Made by a program: the position numbers and the translations under genes. A DNA stretch of 5,893 nucleotides from Lentzea aerocolonigenes (GTDB lineage Bacteria; Actinomycetota; Actinomycetes; Mycobacteriales; Pseudonocardiaceae). The notes beneath the pieces are model-generated. The model was not told where the DNA came from. It was given only the letters and a program-made list of their open reading frames with translations, and made no database searches. Below are positions 1 to 4,636 of the stretch, piece by piece. Location of the stretch: assembly GCF_000955955.1 (NCBI RefSeq), contig NZ_JYJG01000135.1, positions 1-5,893 of the forward strand. The letters run 5' to 3'. Every line of letters begins with the position of its first letter. The stretch's first letter is position 1.

Positions 1-30
1 CCCGACAAAGCACTACTAGTGGCGTGGCCC

Positions 31-561
31 CTAGCTGGTCCGCCAGCCCAGCTCGCCCGCGGTGTTGACCTCCGGGAAGCAGTGCCCGACCGCGCTGCGC
101 GTCTCGAGGGCCGTCGCGACCTGGTCGAACATCTCGATGATCGACGTCCACTCCGGCTTGATCATCTCGTTGCGCTCCTGGTCCCACTCGACCACGCAGC
201 CGCGCAGCACGCCGGGCCTCAGGTCGATCGCGAGCACGTCACCGGTGCCGTCGAACGCGATCGGCAGCCATTCGGAGTGGAAGCCGGCCGTCGGTGAACC
301 AGCCTCGGAACCGTCGGCCGGCTTGCTCGTGTGGGTCTCCCTGAGCACGAACGCGCGGTCGGCTCCCAGCGGCGTGTAGAAGGGCGGCAGGATCTCGGCG
401 AAGAGGCCCTCCTCCGTGCCGCCGTAGACGCTCCACCACATCTGGAGGTCGATCGGAACCCGAAGCTCCGGCAGCGCGTCGTACCTCGGACGCAGCACGG
501 CACGGGTGGCCGGAGCGTGCTCCGCCAGCCATGCCAGGATCCGGTTCCAGTGCTCGATCAC
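31..561 (-). CDS. SMI1/KNR4 (SUKH superfamily) protein
   Basis: This is a cytosolic protein of about 176 residues with no signal peptide or membrane segment. It has the usual SMI1/KNR4 layout: an N-terminal amphipathic helix beginning IEHWNRILAWLAEH, a Leu-Pro-x-Asp-Leu-like stretch with WW near residues 42-43, and the family's core strand pair around residues 98-117 (WLPIAFDGTGDVLAIDL). That is followed by RGCVVEWD and a C-terminal helix (SIIEMFDQVATALE). Bacterial members are protein-binding modules with no catalytic residues. Many act as immunity proteins in contact-dependent or secreted toxin systems, while others are stand-alone and uncharacterised. I chose the GTG at 561 because GGAG (573-570) lies 8 bases upstream. 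An in-frame GTG at 567 would leave only 2 bases and add two residues. The gene is divergent from the ESX-substrate operon. The family call is firm; the role is unknown. Confidence 0.88.
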   Translation of the reverse strand: MIEHWNRILAWLAEHAPATRAVLRPRYDALPELRVPIDLQMWWSVYGGTEEGLFAEILPPFYTPLGADRAFVLRETHTSKPADGSEAGSPTAGFHSEWLPIAFDGTGDVLAIDLRPGVLRGCVVEWDQERNEMIKPEWTSIIEMFDQVATALETRSAVGHCFPEVNTAGELGWRTS

Positions 562-660
562 ACCCACTGCTCCATGATCTTGGCGGAACGTCGGGCGAGG
601 TACCGCTCATCGGGGCAGGATCAAGGCGAACAGGTCACTACTGGGGGAAGAAGCTTTCAG

Positions 661-987
661 ATGGCGGAACAGGGTCTCAAGGTCGACCTCGACGCCTTGA
701 CCGGATACGCCTCGGCGGTGACCGGTCTGGCCGGCGAGGTGGGCGCGGTCGGCACCGGCACGTTGAACGGCACCACGGCCCTGCCGGGCGACTGCTTCGG
801 CAAGATCGGCAACGAGGTGGGGCTGAACGCCGCGTTCCAGTCCGCCGCGCAGGCCCAGCTGGACGCGCTGAAGGCGGCCTCGACAGGTCTGGCCGGTCTC
901 GGTACTGCCGTCTCGAAGGCCCGTGAGGCGTACGTCGCCCAGGAAGACGCGAACAAGGCCGCGCTGAACAAGGCGGCGCGTGCATGA
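661..987 (+). CDS. EspC-like type VII (ESX) secretion substrate
   Basis: This 108-residue, Ala/Gly-rich, nearly all-helical protein has no Sec signal. Its pattern matches the EspC family of small ESX substrates: a first helix starting LKVDLDALTGYASAV, a central FGKIG (46-50) followed by a second long helix (about 57-90), and a short tail. The tail carries Y91-x3-E95, the YxxxD/E type VII export motif, placed as in mycobacterial EspC. It lacks the WxG turn of EsxA/EsxB, so EspC-like fits better than classical WXG100. EspC-type proteins are co-secreted with a partner through the ESX membrane complex. The ATG at 661 follows a GGGGGAAG purine tract (643-650), rather distant at 10-12 bases. Its stop overlaps the next start (ATGA, 984-987), so the two genes are probably translationally coupled and their products are likely partners. 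No ESX machinery genes are in the window. Confidence 0.8.
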   Translation: MAEQGLKVDLDALTGYASAVTGLAGEVGAVGTGTLNGTTALPGDCFGKIGNEVGLNAAFQSAAQAQLDALKAASTGLAGLGTAVSKAREAYVAQEDANKAALNKAARA

Positions 988-2156
988 GCGTCGAAGGGCT
1001 CCTGAGCGCGTTCATCGCGCCCATGAAGGAAGATCTGGCCAAACTGGACGGCGACACCGGCGGCGCCACGCGGGCCGGTGACGCGTTCGGCCGCGCGCAG
1101 ACCGCCATGACGGACTTGGGGAACCGGCACTCGTCCGCTTCCACGGCCGTGCTGAACACGTGGTCCGGGGAGAAGGCCAACGCCTTCACCGGCCGGGTGG
1201 CGACCTTCGCGTCGGCCGCGACCACGTTGTCCGCCAACGCTTCCGCAATCAAGACCGCGGCTTCGTCCGGTGTTTCCGCGGTGACCGGCGGGCGTACCGC
1301 GATCCAGGGCCTGATCGACGAGTTCACCTCGAAGGCGACGCCCCGGCTCTCGGCCGCGGTCGCTGCTTCGCTCGTGGCCGGGCCCGGCGTGGTGCTGGCG
1401 GCGCTGGCCGATCTCGCCGGGATGGCTTCGGGTTACCAGGGCAGGACTTCCACCGAACTGCAGAAGGTCCGCGACCAGCTCACGCAGCTGGTCGGGCAGC
1501 TGAACGGGTTGCAGAAGCCCGATCTCGGCGCGCTGGGCAAGCTCGGCGAGCCGCTCGGGGGTGACGAAGGCGGCATGACCTCCACGGCCGGCGCCTCCGA
1601 CCCCAAGAAGCAGGAGTCCGGTCACGGCACCGGTTCCGGCTCGGGCTCCGGCTCAGGTGGTGGGGGTGGTTCCGGTGGTGGAGGCGGCGGAGGAGGTGGT
1701 GGTGGCGGTGGTGGCGGTCACGGCCCCCGGCTGCCCGTCGCGATCCCGCCGCAACCCGGCAGCGGCGTCGGCGTGAACCTGCCAGACGGCAGCAGTGCCG
1801 AGGCGCCGAACGAGACCGCCGCGAAGGCGGTCCGCAACGCGCTTTCCGCCCTGGGAACGCCGTACGTGTGGGGTGGTGCGAACCCGCCGCAGGGCACCGA
1901 CTGCTCCGGCCTCACGCAGTGGGCCTACAAGAACGCGGGCTTCGACATCCCGCGCCCGGCGTCCTCGCAGGCCATGGGCGCGTCCGTGCCGCCGGACCAG
2001 GTGCTGCCCGGCGACCTCGTGGTGTGGGACGGACACGTGGCGATGGTGATCGGCAACGGCCAGATGGTCGAGGCCGGCGACCCGGTGCAGGTCGGCAAGA
2101 TCCGCACGACGAACAGCGGGATGTCGTTCTACGGCTTCTACCGCCCGACGGGCTGA
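984..2156 (+). CDS. WXG-type domain fused to NlpC/P60 peptidoglycan hydrolase (C40 peptidase)
   Basis: This 390-residue protein has three parts. Residues 1-115 are helical with a W60-S61-G62 turn, as in WXG100/ESX substrates. Residues 122-151 form a hydrophobic Ala/Val helix, followed by another helix (about 155-176). Residues 217-245 are a Gly/Ser linker, and 280-390 are an NlpC/P60 domain. In the last part TPYVWGG (292-298) precedes the catalytic Cys307 in DCSGL; His351 is in GHVAMVIGNGQ, and Glu363 is the probable third residue. The His-to-Glu spacing of 12 matches the Cys-His-Glu triad known for mycobacterial RipA. The family cleaves peptide stems of peptidoglycan, typically next to D-Glu. 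There is no Sec signal or lipobox, so I infer ESX export together with the EspC-like protein encoded immediately upstream (ATGA overlap). It could be a wall-remodelling enzyme that opens a path for secretion, or an antibacterial effector. The 3' end overlaps the convergent lipoprotein gene by 19 bases. Confidence 0.87.
   Translation: MSVEGLLSAFIAPMKEDLAKLDGDTGGATRAGDAFGRAQTAMTDLGNRHSSASTAVLNTWSGEKANAFTGRVATFASAATTLSANASAIKTAASSGVSAVTGGRTAIQGLIDEFTSKATPRLSAAVAASLVAGPGVVLAALADLAGMASGYQGRTSTELQKVRDQLTQLVGQLNGLQKPDLGALGKLGEPLGGDEGGMTSTAGASDPKKQESGHGTGSGSGSGSGGGGGSGGGGGGGGGGGGGGGHGPRLPVAIPPQPGSGVGVNLPDGSSAEAPNETAAKAVRNALSALGTPYVWGGANPPQGTDCSGLTQWAYKNAGFDIPRPASSQAMGASVPPDQVLPGDLVVWDGHVAMVIGNGQMVEAGDPVQVGKIRTTNSGMSFYGFYRPTG
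1632..1718 (+). repeat. Glycine-codon tract encoding the interdomain linker
   Basis: This low-complexity coding repeat specifies (Gly-Ser)4, then five Gly, Ser and fifteen Gly (residues 217-245). Among the last 20 glycine codons I count 12 GGT, 4 GGC, 3 GGA and 1 GGG, although the surrounding gene prefers GGC. The tract joins the ESX-type helical region to the peptidase domain and should be flexible and disordered. Its GGN repetitiveness makes it prone to length change by slippage, always in frame if whole codons are gained or lost. Confidence 0.95.
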
Positions 2157-2533
2157 TTCTCGACGCGCAGCGGCACCACGACGTCGGAGGCGCAGTCCGG
2201 TTCCGGATCGGGCCGGATGAAGTAGACGCTCACCCGGTACCCGGTCCAGTCGGCCCGCGCGCCCTTCGACTTCAGCCTCGCGACGCCGTCAGGCCCGGTC
2301 TTGGTGTCCCCGAACCTCGTGGTCGCCCGCTCGCTCGTCGCGGAGAACTCCACGACGGCTCCCTCTGCCGGGACGCCGTTGCGGCTCACGGTGGCCGCCA
2401 GCTCGAAGTCGTCGGCGGTGATCGTCGCCGGTGCGGCCGAGATGGTGTAGCCGCAGCCGGAGGTGCAGCTCGTCAGCGCGGCCGGTGCGGTCAGGACCAG
2501 CGCGAGCACCACGGCCCTCAATGCGGTCGGCAA
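2138..2533 (-). CDS. Small secreted lipoprotein with bacterial Ig-like (Big-1/invasin-type) domain
   Basis: This is a 131-residue protein. It opens with a short n-region containing Arg6, a hydrophobic core (VVLALVLTAPAAL) and a lipobox LTSC, so Cys23 would be lipidated and anchored to the outer face of the membrane. The remainder (about 37-125) has a beta-sandwich pattern typical of Big-1/invasin-like Ig repeats: ATVSRNGVPAEGAVVEF, then TKTGPDGVARL, then a YRVSVYF strand. Cys27 and Cys114 could form a disulfide. Function is unknown; such domains bind or present rather than catalyse. The start is uncertain. TTG 2533 has GGGGGAG only 2 bases upstream, while TTG 2521 (leaving MRAVVLAL) sits 14 bases from it and gives a cleaner signal peptide. 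The 3' end overlaps the convergent hydrolase gene. The gene follows the tautomerase gene on the same strand after 130 bases. Confidence 0.8.
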   Translation of the reverse strand: MPTALRAVVLALVLTAPAALTSCTSGCGYTISAAPATITADDFELAATVSRNGVPAEGAVVEFSATSERATTRFGDTKTGPDGVARLKSKGARADWTGYRVSVYFIRPDPEPDCASDVVVPLRVENQPVGR

Positions 2534-2553
2534 AACTCCCCCAGTGCGTGTGC

Positions 2554-2581
2554 CACCGTCCAGCCCCCAGACTGGACGGTG
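2554..2581. promoter_or_regulatory. 10-bp inverted repeat upstream of the lipoprotein gene
   Basis: CACCGTCCAG (2554-2563) and CTGGACGGTG (2572-2581) are perfect inverted copies separated by 8 bases (CCCCCAGA). The element ends about 20 bases before the TTG at 2533 and lies about 80 bases beyond the tautomerase stop codon. There is no T-tract on either strand, so a classical terminator is unlikely. It could be a regulator's operator or a stem in the lipoprotein mRNA leader. Confidence 0.4.
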
Positions 2582-2641
2582 TCTTCCCCCTGGTGTCAGA
2601 GGTTGCCACGCGGGTGTTGAAGGAATGTTGCATCGCAGGTA

Positions 2642-2665
2642 GAGCCGCTGCCGGACGGCCGGCTC
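2642..2665 (-). terminator. Possible T-less hairpin terminator after the tautomerase gene
   Basis: Read on the minus strand, GAGCCGGCC and GGC-AG-CGGCTC pair as a 9-bp GC stem with a 2-base bulge and a 4-base loop (GTCC). The stem starts within the stop codon of the tautomerase gene. No U-rich tail follows. Actinobacteria use such stems in termination or transcript-end protection, but in DNA this GC-rich a chance hairpin is also possible. Confidence 0.3.
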
Positions 2666-3083
2666 AGCCCTTCTCAGCCAGCTTCCGCAGCTCTTCGACC
2701 TTCACGACCTGGCCACCCGCTCCCCACGTCCCCTCCGGCTGCTCGTGGATGAGCACCCACACCCGGATCGCGTCGCCCGCGTCCAGCCCGGCGGCCTCCA
2801 GCACCAGCTCGGTGGCCTCCTTGATCAGGCCCTCCTTGCGCCGGTCGGACAGCGCGCCCACCGGCACCGTCACGTCCACCCGGAACCGCGGCGCGTCGTC
2901 CAGCGCGGTCGTCTGCGCGCCTGCGGGCAGCTCGTGCAGGTACGTCCACGCGACCGAGCGGAAGAAGTCGTTGTCCGGCGCGCCCTCCCACTTCAGCAGC
3001 AGCGTGGCGAGGTCGCGCTGCACCGACTTGCGACCCGCGTCGGTCAGCGATCCGGCGGGTGCGGTCAGTTCGATCATCGGCAT
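2664..3083 (-). CDS. Tandem-domain 4-oxalocrotonate tautomerase-like protein
   Basis: This 139-residue protein belongs to the tautomerase superfamily and is about the size of the fused two-domain members (cis-CaaD/MSAD-like), not the roughly 62-residue 4-OT. The start Met is followed directly by Pro2, which becomes the catalytic N-terminal Pro1 after Met removal. This is why I prefer the ATG at 3083 over the internal one at 3077. The first half (1-57) ends in YLHELPAG. The second half (67-134) closely follows the 4-OT pattern, with GLIKEATELVLEAAG, then IRVWVLIHEQPEGTWGAGG; Arg107 and Trp120 sit where 4-OT has Arg39 and Phe50. The second half has no N-terminal Pro of its own. Members tautomerise or hydrate/dehalogenate small keto or enol acids in the cytosol; this substrate is unknown. 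The gene is divergent from a TetR gene and shares twin operators with it, so its expression is probably inducible. Confidence 0.85.
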   Translation of the reverse strand: MPMIELTAPAGSLTDAGRKSVQRDLATLLLKWEGAPDNDFFRSVAWTYLHELPAGAQTTALDDAPRFRVDVTVPVGALSDRRKEGLIKEATELVLEAAGLDAGDAIRVWVLIHEQPEGTWGAGGQVVKVEELRKLAEKG

Positions 3084-3095
3084 GGCTCAGACCCC

Positions 3096-3124
3096 TCTAT
3101 AACGAGTGTTATACCCTTCGGCAA
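3096..3124 (-). promoter_or_regulatory. Predicted promoter of the tautomerase gene
   Basis: On the minus strand TTGCCG (3124-3119) and TATAGA (3101-3096) are separated by exactly 17 bases. Transcription would start near 3089, leaving only about 6 bases before the ATG at 3083. That gives a nearly leaderless mRNA, consistent with the poor Shine-Dalgarno match there. An alternative -10, TATAAC (3113-3108), would give a leader of about 18 bases. Either -10 falls inside palindrome 1. Confidence 0.5.
3098..3113. promoter_or_regulatory. TetR-type operator 1 (palindrome TATAAC-N4-GTTATA)
   Basis: This is a perfect 16-bp inverted repeat, with TATAAC (3098-3103) and GTTATA (3108-3113) around GAGT. It overlaps the predicted -10/spacer of the tautomerase promoter and the predicted -35 of the tetR promoter. 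It shares its architecture and half-site consensus TATRAC with operator 2, and the two centres are 34 bp apart. The obvious ligand is the adjacent TetR protein. Confidence 0.75.
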
Positions 3125-3137
3125 GCTATCTTATGAC
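3109..3137 (+). promoter_or_regulatory. Predicted promoter of the tetR gene
   Basis: TTATAC (3109-3114) and TATGAC (3132-3137) are separated by 17 bases and would start transcription near 3144, about 17 bases before the ATG at 3162. The -35 match is weak. TATCTT (3127-3132) is another possible -10 but lacks a good partner. The two hexamers overlap operators 1 and 2 respectively. Confidence 0.4.
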
Positions 3138-3147
3138 GGTCGTCATA
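3132..3147. promoter_or_regulatory. TetR-type operator 2 (palindrome TATGAC-N4-GTCATA)
   Basis: This is a perfect inverted repeat; the symmetry extends to TATGACG-GT-CGTCATA. It covers the predicted -10 region of the tetR promoter and ends 14 bases before the tetR start codon, so repressor binding there would block the repressor's own gene. It has the same 6-4-6 layout as operator 1. Confidence 0.75.
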
Positions 3148-3161
3148 GCCAGTGAGGTGTC

Positions 3162-3725
3162 ATGTCCCGACAGCAGATCGTCGCCGGAGCAGCCGACATG
3201 ATGCGGCGCCGCGGCCTCAACGCGACGAGCATCCGGGAGGTCGCCAAGCACGCGGGCACGCCGCTCGGATCGACGTACCACTACTTCCCCGGCGGCAAGG
3301 ACCAGCTCGCCGCCGAGGCCGTGCGGCTGTCCGAGGAGGTCGTCACGAAGGTGCTCGACAGGAAGCTGCGGCAGGGACCGGCGGAGGGCGTCCGGGCCTT
3401 CTTCGAGCTGTGGCGGGAGGTCGTGGCCGGCAACGAGTTCAAGGCCGGCTGCCCCGTGGTGGCCGTGGCGGTCGAGGAGGCCGACCACCCTGAGGCGCTC
3501 AAGGCGTCGGCCGAGGCGTTCCGGGCGTGGTCGACGCAGCTGGCCGCGTCGTTGCAGGAGCACGGCGTTGCCCGGGAGCGGGCCGCACAGCTCGCCACGC
3601 TGGTCATCGCGGCCGCCGAGGGTGCCGTGGTGATGTGCCGGGCCCAGCGCAGCATCCAGCCGCTCGACGACATCGCCGCCGAGCTCACAACACTCCTGGA
3701 AACAGCGGTCGCGGCGAACGCCTGA
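3162..3725 (+). CDS. TetR/AcrR-family transcriptional repressor (LmrA/YxaF-like)
   Basis: This is a 187-residue DNA-binding protein. The N-terminal helix-turn-helix is clear: IVAGAADMMRRRGLNATSI (6-24), then EVAKHAGTPLGSTYHYF (26-42) with the usual YHYF end of the recognition helix, then GGKDQLAAEAV. The C-terminal ligand domain carries FKAGCPVVAVAVEEADHP (93-110), AFRAWSTQLAASL (119-131) and EGAVVMCRAQRS (153-164), a pattern I associate with the LmrA/YxaF subgroup. Members typically bind as dimers to palindromes and release on binding a small hydrophobic ligand. The start ATG has GAGGTG (3154-3159) just upstream. It is divergent from the tautomerase gene, and two related palindromes in the 78-bp gap imply it represses both itself and that gene. 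The inducer is unknown. Confidence 0.92.
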   Translation: MSRQQIVAGAADMMRRRGLNATSIREVAKHAGTPLGSTYHYFPGGKDQLAAEAVRLSEEVVTKVLDRKLRQGPAEGVRAFFELWREVVAGNEFKAGCPVVAVAVEEADHPEALKASAEAFRAWSTQLAASLQEHGVARERAAQLATLVIAAAEGAVVMCRAQRSIQPLDDIAAELTTLLETAVAANA

Positions 3726-3784
3726 CCACGGCAGCACCGAACCGGACACCCCGACGCGCGACAATGCGGCACACTGTTGGCGTA

Positions 3785-3794
3785 GGGGGTGATC
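3785..3794 (+). promoter_or_regulatory. Strong Shine-Dalgarno that fixes the start of the first YbaB-like gene
   Basis: GGGGGTGATC matches 9 of 10 bases of the ideal anti-16S complement GGAGGTGATC. It places the initiation codon at GTG 3798 rather than at the upstream in-frame GTG 3789, which lies inside the ribosome-binding site itself. Confidence 0.7.
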
Positions 3795-3797
3795 AAG

Positions 3798-4148
3798 GTG
3801 GACGACGACGTCGAGCGCGCCGCGAGGAAGGTGCGCGATGTCGAGCAGGCCGTGTCGCAGCACGTCGCGCGCAGTGGTCCCATCACGGGACTGGCGTCCT
3901 CACCGGACGGCGCGGTGACCGTGGTCGCCACGCCCGGTGGTCCGCCGCAGCAGATCGCGGTGAGCGCGGCGGCGCTGCGGATGGGGCCTCAGGGGCTGGC
4001 CGCCGAGATCATGCGCATCGCCGAGAAGGCTCAGCGCAACGCGTCGAGCAGGCTGCACCAGACGCTGGAGCGCGTGGTCGACCCGCGCGAGCTGACGGAG
4101 CTGGGCTTCGCACGTGAGCAGGACGAGGACTTCGGGTGGCAGCGGTGA
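3798..4148 (+). CDS. YbaB/EbfC-family-like protein (first of two)
   Basis: This 116-residue protein begins with an acidic/basic helix (DDDVERAARKVRDVEQAVSQHV, about 2-23). Three strands follow in the YbaB pattern, where a GLASSPDGAVTVVATPGG hairpin (31-48) precedes QQIAVSAAAL, then a long helix (GLAAEIMRIAEKAQRNASSRL, about 66-86). YbaB/EbfC proteins are small dimers that bind DNA and are grouped with nucleoid-associated proteins. In actinobacteria diverged copies are common, often near ESX genes, and few have been tested for DNA binding. The C-terminal 25 residues (from about 92) are an extension beyond the usual core, ending acidic (REQDEDFGWQR). Start at GTG 3798 is set by the strong ribosome site before it. 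A CACACT at 3769-3774 is a weak -10 candidate. The gene overlaps the next YbaB-like gene, so the two are probably made together. Identification is by pattern, so moderate certainty. Confidence 0.7.
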   Translation: MDDDVERAARKVRDVEQAVSQHVARSGPITGLASSPDGAVTVVATPGGPPQQIAVSAAALRMGPQGLAAEIMRIAEKAQRNASSRLHQTLERVVDPRELTELGFAREQDEDFGWQR

Positions 4149-4582
4149 ACGAAGAACGCATGCAGGCCACCGAGCAGCTCCAGCGCGATCTCGCGGTCAC
4201 CACCGAGACGATCGAGCACCCGAACGGGCTCTGCATGGTCACGGCGTCCGCGAAGGGCGAGTTCAAGGCCCTGCACCTGCACCCGGCGCTGCTCCAGCAG
4301 GGCGCTCGGGCGGTCGGCGAGGTCGTCACCGAGACCGTGCGGCTCGCGACCAACGCGGCCGTGCAGACGAGCTTCAACAAGATGGCACTGGCGCTGGGCG
4401 ACGGCATGGCGATCGACGTCGAGTCGATCGTCGGCGACTCACCCTTCCGGACGACGTGGAACCCCGTCGTGCCCGGGAAATCCGCAGCTCCCGAGGCAAC
4501 TCCGGAGCGACGGCCCAGGACGCCGTTCGTCGACGACCCCGACGAGGACGCGTTCTTCGAGAACCCCTTTGGGCGCCGGTGA
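4136..4582 (+). CDS. YbaB/EbfC-family-like protein (second of two) with acidic tail
   Basis: This 148-residue protein has a YbaB-like core at about 8-90: an N-terminal helix (MQATEQLQRDLAVTTETI), a strand region GLCMVTASAKGEFKALHLHP (31-50), and a long helix (GARAVGEVVTETVRLATNAA, 56-75). Residues about 100-148 form a Pro-rich, probably disordered extension ending in an acidic-aromatic stretch (DDPDEDAFFENPFGRR), which looks like a short docking tail. Function is unknown beyond the family's usual DNA-binding/nucleoid role. It overlaps the first YbaB-like gene. GTG 4136 has GAGGA 6 bases upstream; GTG 4145 would give a GTGA stop/start overlap and three fewer residues and is nearly as good. The two paralogues have diverged enough that I infer a hetero-oligomer, not simple redundancy. 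A small 5-bp stem (4577-4581 with 4587-4591) spans the stop codon. Confidence 0.68.
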   Translation: MAAVNEERMQATEQLQRDLAVTTETIEHPNGLCMVTASAKGEFKALHLHPALLQQGARAVGEVVTETVRLATNAAVQTSFNKMALALGDGMAIDVESIVGDSPFRTTWNPVVPGKSAAPEATPERRPRTPFVDDPDEDAFFENPFGRR

Positions 4583-4598
4583 TCAGCACCGTTAGGCT
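4569..4598 (+). promoter_or_regulatory. Predicted promoter of the acidic two-domain protein gene
   Basis: TTGGGC (4569-4574) and TAGGCT (4593-4598) are separated by 18 bases, a good actinobacterial housekeeping-type pair. Transcription would start near 4605, giving a leader of about 32 bases. The -35 lies in the last codons of the preceding YbaB-like gene, so the following gene can be expressed separately from the YbaB pair. Confidence 0.5.
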
Positions 4599-4636
4599 CG
4601 CCCACGGCATCAGGCAGGCGTGACCGGGAGGTCAGG

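Noticed and set aside
11..21. CACTA-C-TAGTG palindrome just past the SMI1/KNR4 stop codon
   Set aside because: Only 5-bp arms with a 1-base centre; it cannot form a stable hairpin and there is too little flanking sequence to judge.
331..660. Upstream in-frame extension of the EspC-like gene
   Set aside because: It would run antisense through the SMI1/KNR4 gene and add Arg-rich sequence not seen in EspC-type proteins. ATG 661 gives the family's normal length.
657..1625. Long minus-strand open frame (322 codons) opposite the ESX-type genes
   Set aside because: It is the antisense shadow of two well-supported plus-strand genes in high-GC DNA. The product is Arg/Gly/Pro-rich with no recognisable domain and no ribosome site.
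1868..2620. Plus-strand open frame (250 codons) across the hydrolase 3' end and the lipoprotein
   Set aside because: It overlaps the catalytic domain of the hydrolase in another frame and the antisense of the lipoprotein. The protein is low-complexity Arg/Gly.
4577..4591. CGGTG/CACCG inverted repeat over the stop of the second YbaB-like gene as a terminator
   Set aside because: Five-bp stem with no T-tract, lying inside the predicted promoter spacer of the next gene. More likely chance.
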